From: Cristatella mucedo
Taxonomy: Eukaryota; Bryozoa; Phylactolaemata; Cristatellidae
NCBI GenBank assembly: GCA_009760855.2
Contig: WPIO01000003.1
Coordinates: 6,924,001-6,988,000 of the forward strand
Reading direction: 5' to 3'
Length of the DNA: 64,000 nucleotides
The notes beneath the pieces are model-generated. The model was not told the DNA's origin. It saw only the letters and a program-made list of their open reading frames with translations, and made no database searches. Positions within the stretch are counted from its first letter, which is position 1. Every line of letters starts with the position of its first letter. A program made the position numbers and the translations under genes. Shown here in pieces: positions 60,179 to 64,000 of the stretch.

Positions 60179-60509
60179 CTGTCAACAGCGCAGGAAAAAG
60201 GCCCGCGTTATTGCAGACTTTTGCCAAACTTGCAATGGCAGAAGCAGCTACATATGCAGCAGCAGCAGCAACACAGGGCAGCTGATAAAAAGCAAGCTGC
60301 TGACAATAGAGCTGCAATGCATGCATGCATTCTCCCCTTCTTACACTTTCACACGAACACGCGGGCAAAAGCAAAAACGACGGCGCATCATGCTGATATA
60401 ACCAGCGAGTGACACTGGCAGCTAAGAAAGGAAGAGGCACTCAGAACGGCTTCCCAAGCAGCTTAAACGACATGCTGCTATAATGCCGAATGGCTAAATG
60501 GATTCACGG

Positions 60510-60572
<63 letters not shown>
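60510..60572. repeat. GA microsatellite
   Basis: Uninterrupted (GA)n of about 62 bp upstream of the first visible TBC1D2-like exon. Confidence 0.97.
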
Positions 60573-60576
<4 letters not shown>

Positions 60577-60579
60577 GAT

Positions 60580-61275
60580 ACTTGCACTGCACGAGAAAGT
60601 GACTCTGTACCACCAAAGAGTGAACTAATTCCGGGTAGGTTTGCTAATGAGTGATTCCACTGTCGACTATTGCAAGGCTATGAGTGGTTGTGAGCATGTA
60701 CCGACATAGCATCGATCGCTTCTGATCGCATTTGATCATGATCACCAGTGCCGTGTACTATAAACTCATCTGCACAACTAACATGGTGGGTTCACTAATC
60801 AGTTACAGTAGCAAAGATGTGATATAGAAAAAAAGTTAATAAGCAGGAAGAAAGATGAATGAAAACGGTAAAATACATGACATGCACAGACTCGGCCACA
60901 GTTAAGCTTTCACATGAACAACCTCCTTTGGACAAGTTTCCAGGTCAGAGAAGGCTAATGCATGCAACAAGACGGTAATGCAATCACGCCATGGTGAGAG
61001 CAACCATGCCAGCAATACAGCTGCTGCTCTTGCAGTGGGCACGGTCCATGAAAGCAAAGCCTCGTGGTAAAGGGTAGAAAGGAGCACCAATGATATCAAT
61101 GCGACTGCACCCTAGTGCAGGACGTAGGATCCAGATTGACTACGCTGGACTGTTGTTTAAACTCACGAATTGTAGTCGATAAACTTGGTAAAGGTTAGCC
61201 TGTTAAAGGCCAAGCACTTTAATGAAGCATGTCAATATCTGCTTGCTTCAGGCAAAATTTGTACTGTAAACCCCT
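60580..61275. other. probable upstream intron of the TBC1D2-like gene, nothing recognised
   Basis: No exon compatible with the incoming phase of the 60178 acceptor was found here, and no transposon recognised. Confidence 0.35.
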
Positions 61276-61277
61276 AG

Positions 61278-61885
61278 ACCGGCCACGGAGTTGCTCCTTC
61301 GTATTAGCCTAACTGCTGCACCAGTTTCAGACTCTCACGTACCTTCAGCACCTAGCAGGACTACAAACTAGTCGACCAGTTCTTTCACTTAAAGAATTTT
61401 GCAATTAGACCCTTTTTTACTCTGGGGCCCTAGACTGTGGAACCTTCGTCGATAACTCTTGTTCCACAACATCTTCTCTCCTGCTGCCGACTCTTGCAAA
61501 ACATTTCCAGCCTTTAACAATATTAGTAATAAGAAGACACTTTCACCCCGAGAGAACAGCATCTCTTTCTTGGCACTTTACTATATTCGCTGGATAAAAA
61601 ACATGTCAATTGGTTAGTGATAACATGCGCAGAGTCATCACGTACAGCCATGCAAAGAACAGTTGACACGGACGGGGCAAATACTGTGAGGAGCAGGTGG
61701 ATTTTTAGCTTCTTTCAATGCTGCTGCGTGATTGCTTGATGGCCCTAATTCAACCATGTTTCTTGCCCATTTTGTGTAGCGTACATCGAAACCCCCTCGG
61801 GCTTTGAGTGGCCATAGGAAAATCCCGAGCACATCCATTTAGTCTTTGTGACTATGTGGAGTAGCTCAAAGACGAATGCCCACTT
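61278..61885 (+). mobile_element. LINE family 2, 3' fragment split by another LINE
   Basis: Plus-oriented degenerate family 2 sequence (ccggccacggagttgctcct, ctgcaccagtttcag, ccctagactgtggaac, ctcctgctgccgactc) to about 61511. It resumes at about 61838 with tttagtctttgtgactatgt, the usual 3' end. The middle is a different LINE tail. Confidence 0.7.
61515..61836 (-). mobile_element. LINE 3'-end fragment nested in a family 2 LINE
   Basis: Begins with an aatattagtaataag tail, then cccgagagaacagcatctct, ttggcacttta, gtcaattggttagtgata and caaagaacag. It matches 7770-8010 in the same orientation. Confidence 0.65.

Positions 61886-64000
<2,115 letters not shown>

Overview
The window comes from a nuclear chromosome of an animal, most likely an invertebrate. 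Four conserved animal protein genes can be reconstructed exon by exon with GT-AG introns. The rest is introns and intergenic DNA packed with LINE, Tc1-type and tRNA-derived SINE copies and long CT/GA, AT, GT and CCG microsatellites. I cannot name the species. There is no bacterial-type operon, CRISPR array or ordinary tRNA/rRNA gene.

Layout: (1) 412-3729, minus strand: a complete seven-exon tetraspanin (294 aa) under a GC/CpG-rich 5' region. (2) 3.7-13.5 kb: a divergent intergenic region with a nearly intact CR1/L2-type reverse transcriptase remnant, LINE tails, a SINE, long CT and AT arrays and a roughly 190-bp CCG array. (3) 13531-36717, plus strand: RNA polymerase III subunit RPC5 (POLR3E), 16 coding exons, 717 aa; its introns hold a Tc1-type transposon with a LINE nested in it, LINE tails and SINEs. 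(4) 40139-51403, plus strand: the serine lipase ABHD12, 11 coding exons, 401 aa, complete catalytic triad. (5) 52739-60178, minus strand, convergent with ABHD12: the C-terminal RabGAP part of a TBC1D2/TBC1D2B-type protein, eight exons; its N-terminal exons are not visible and should lie beyond 64 kb. A 36-bp minisatellite sits in one of its introns. (6) 60.2-64 kb: nested LINE remnants, a 178-bp AT array and a second Tc1 copy cut by the window end.

The four genes are housekeeping-type and functionally unrelated: membrane scaffold, Pol III transcription, lysophospholipid hydrolysis, and Rab inactivation in endosome traffic. Nothing indicates they work as one system. I found no convincing new multi-gene system. 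The most unusual signals are four short introns that are a multiple of three and stop-free in frame, several perfect 13-16 bp short-loop hairpins (one exactly over a POLR3E splice donor), an in-frame alternative acceptor next to a conserved ABHD12 motif, a SINE family with at least eight copies, and repeated nesting of one LINE family inside other elements.
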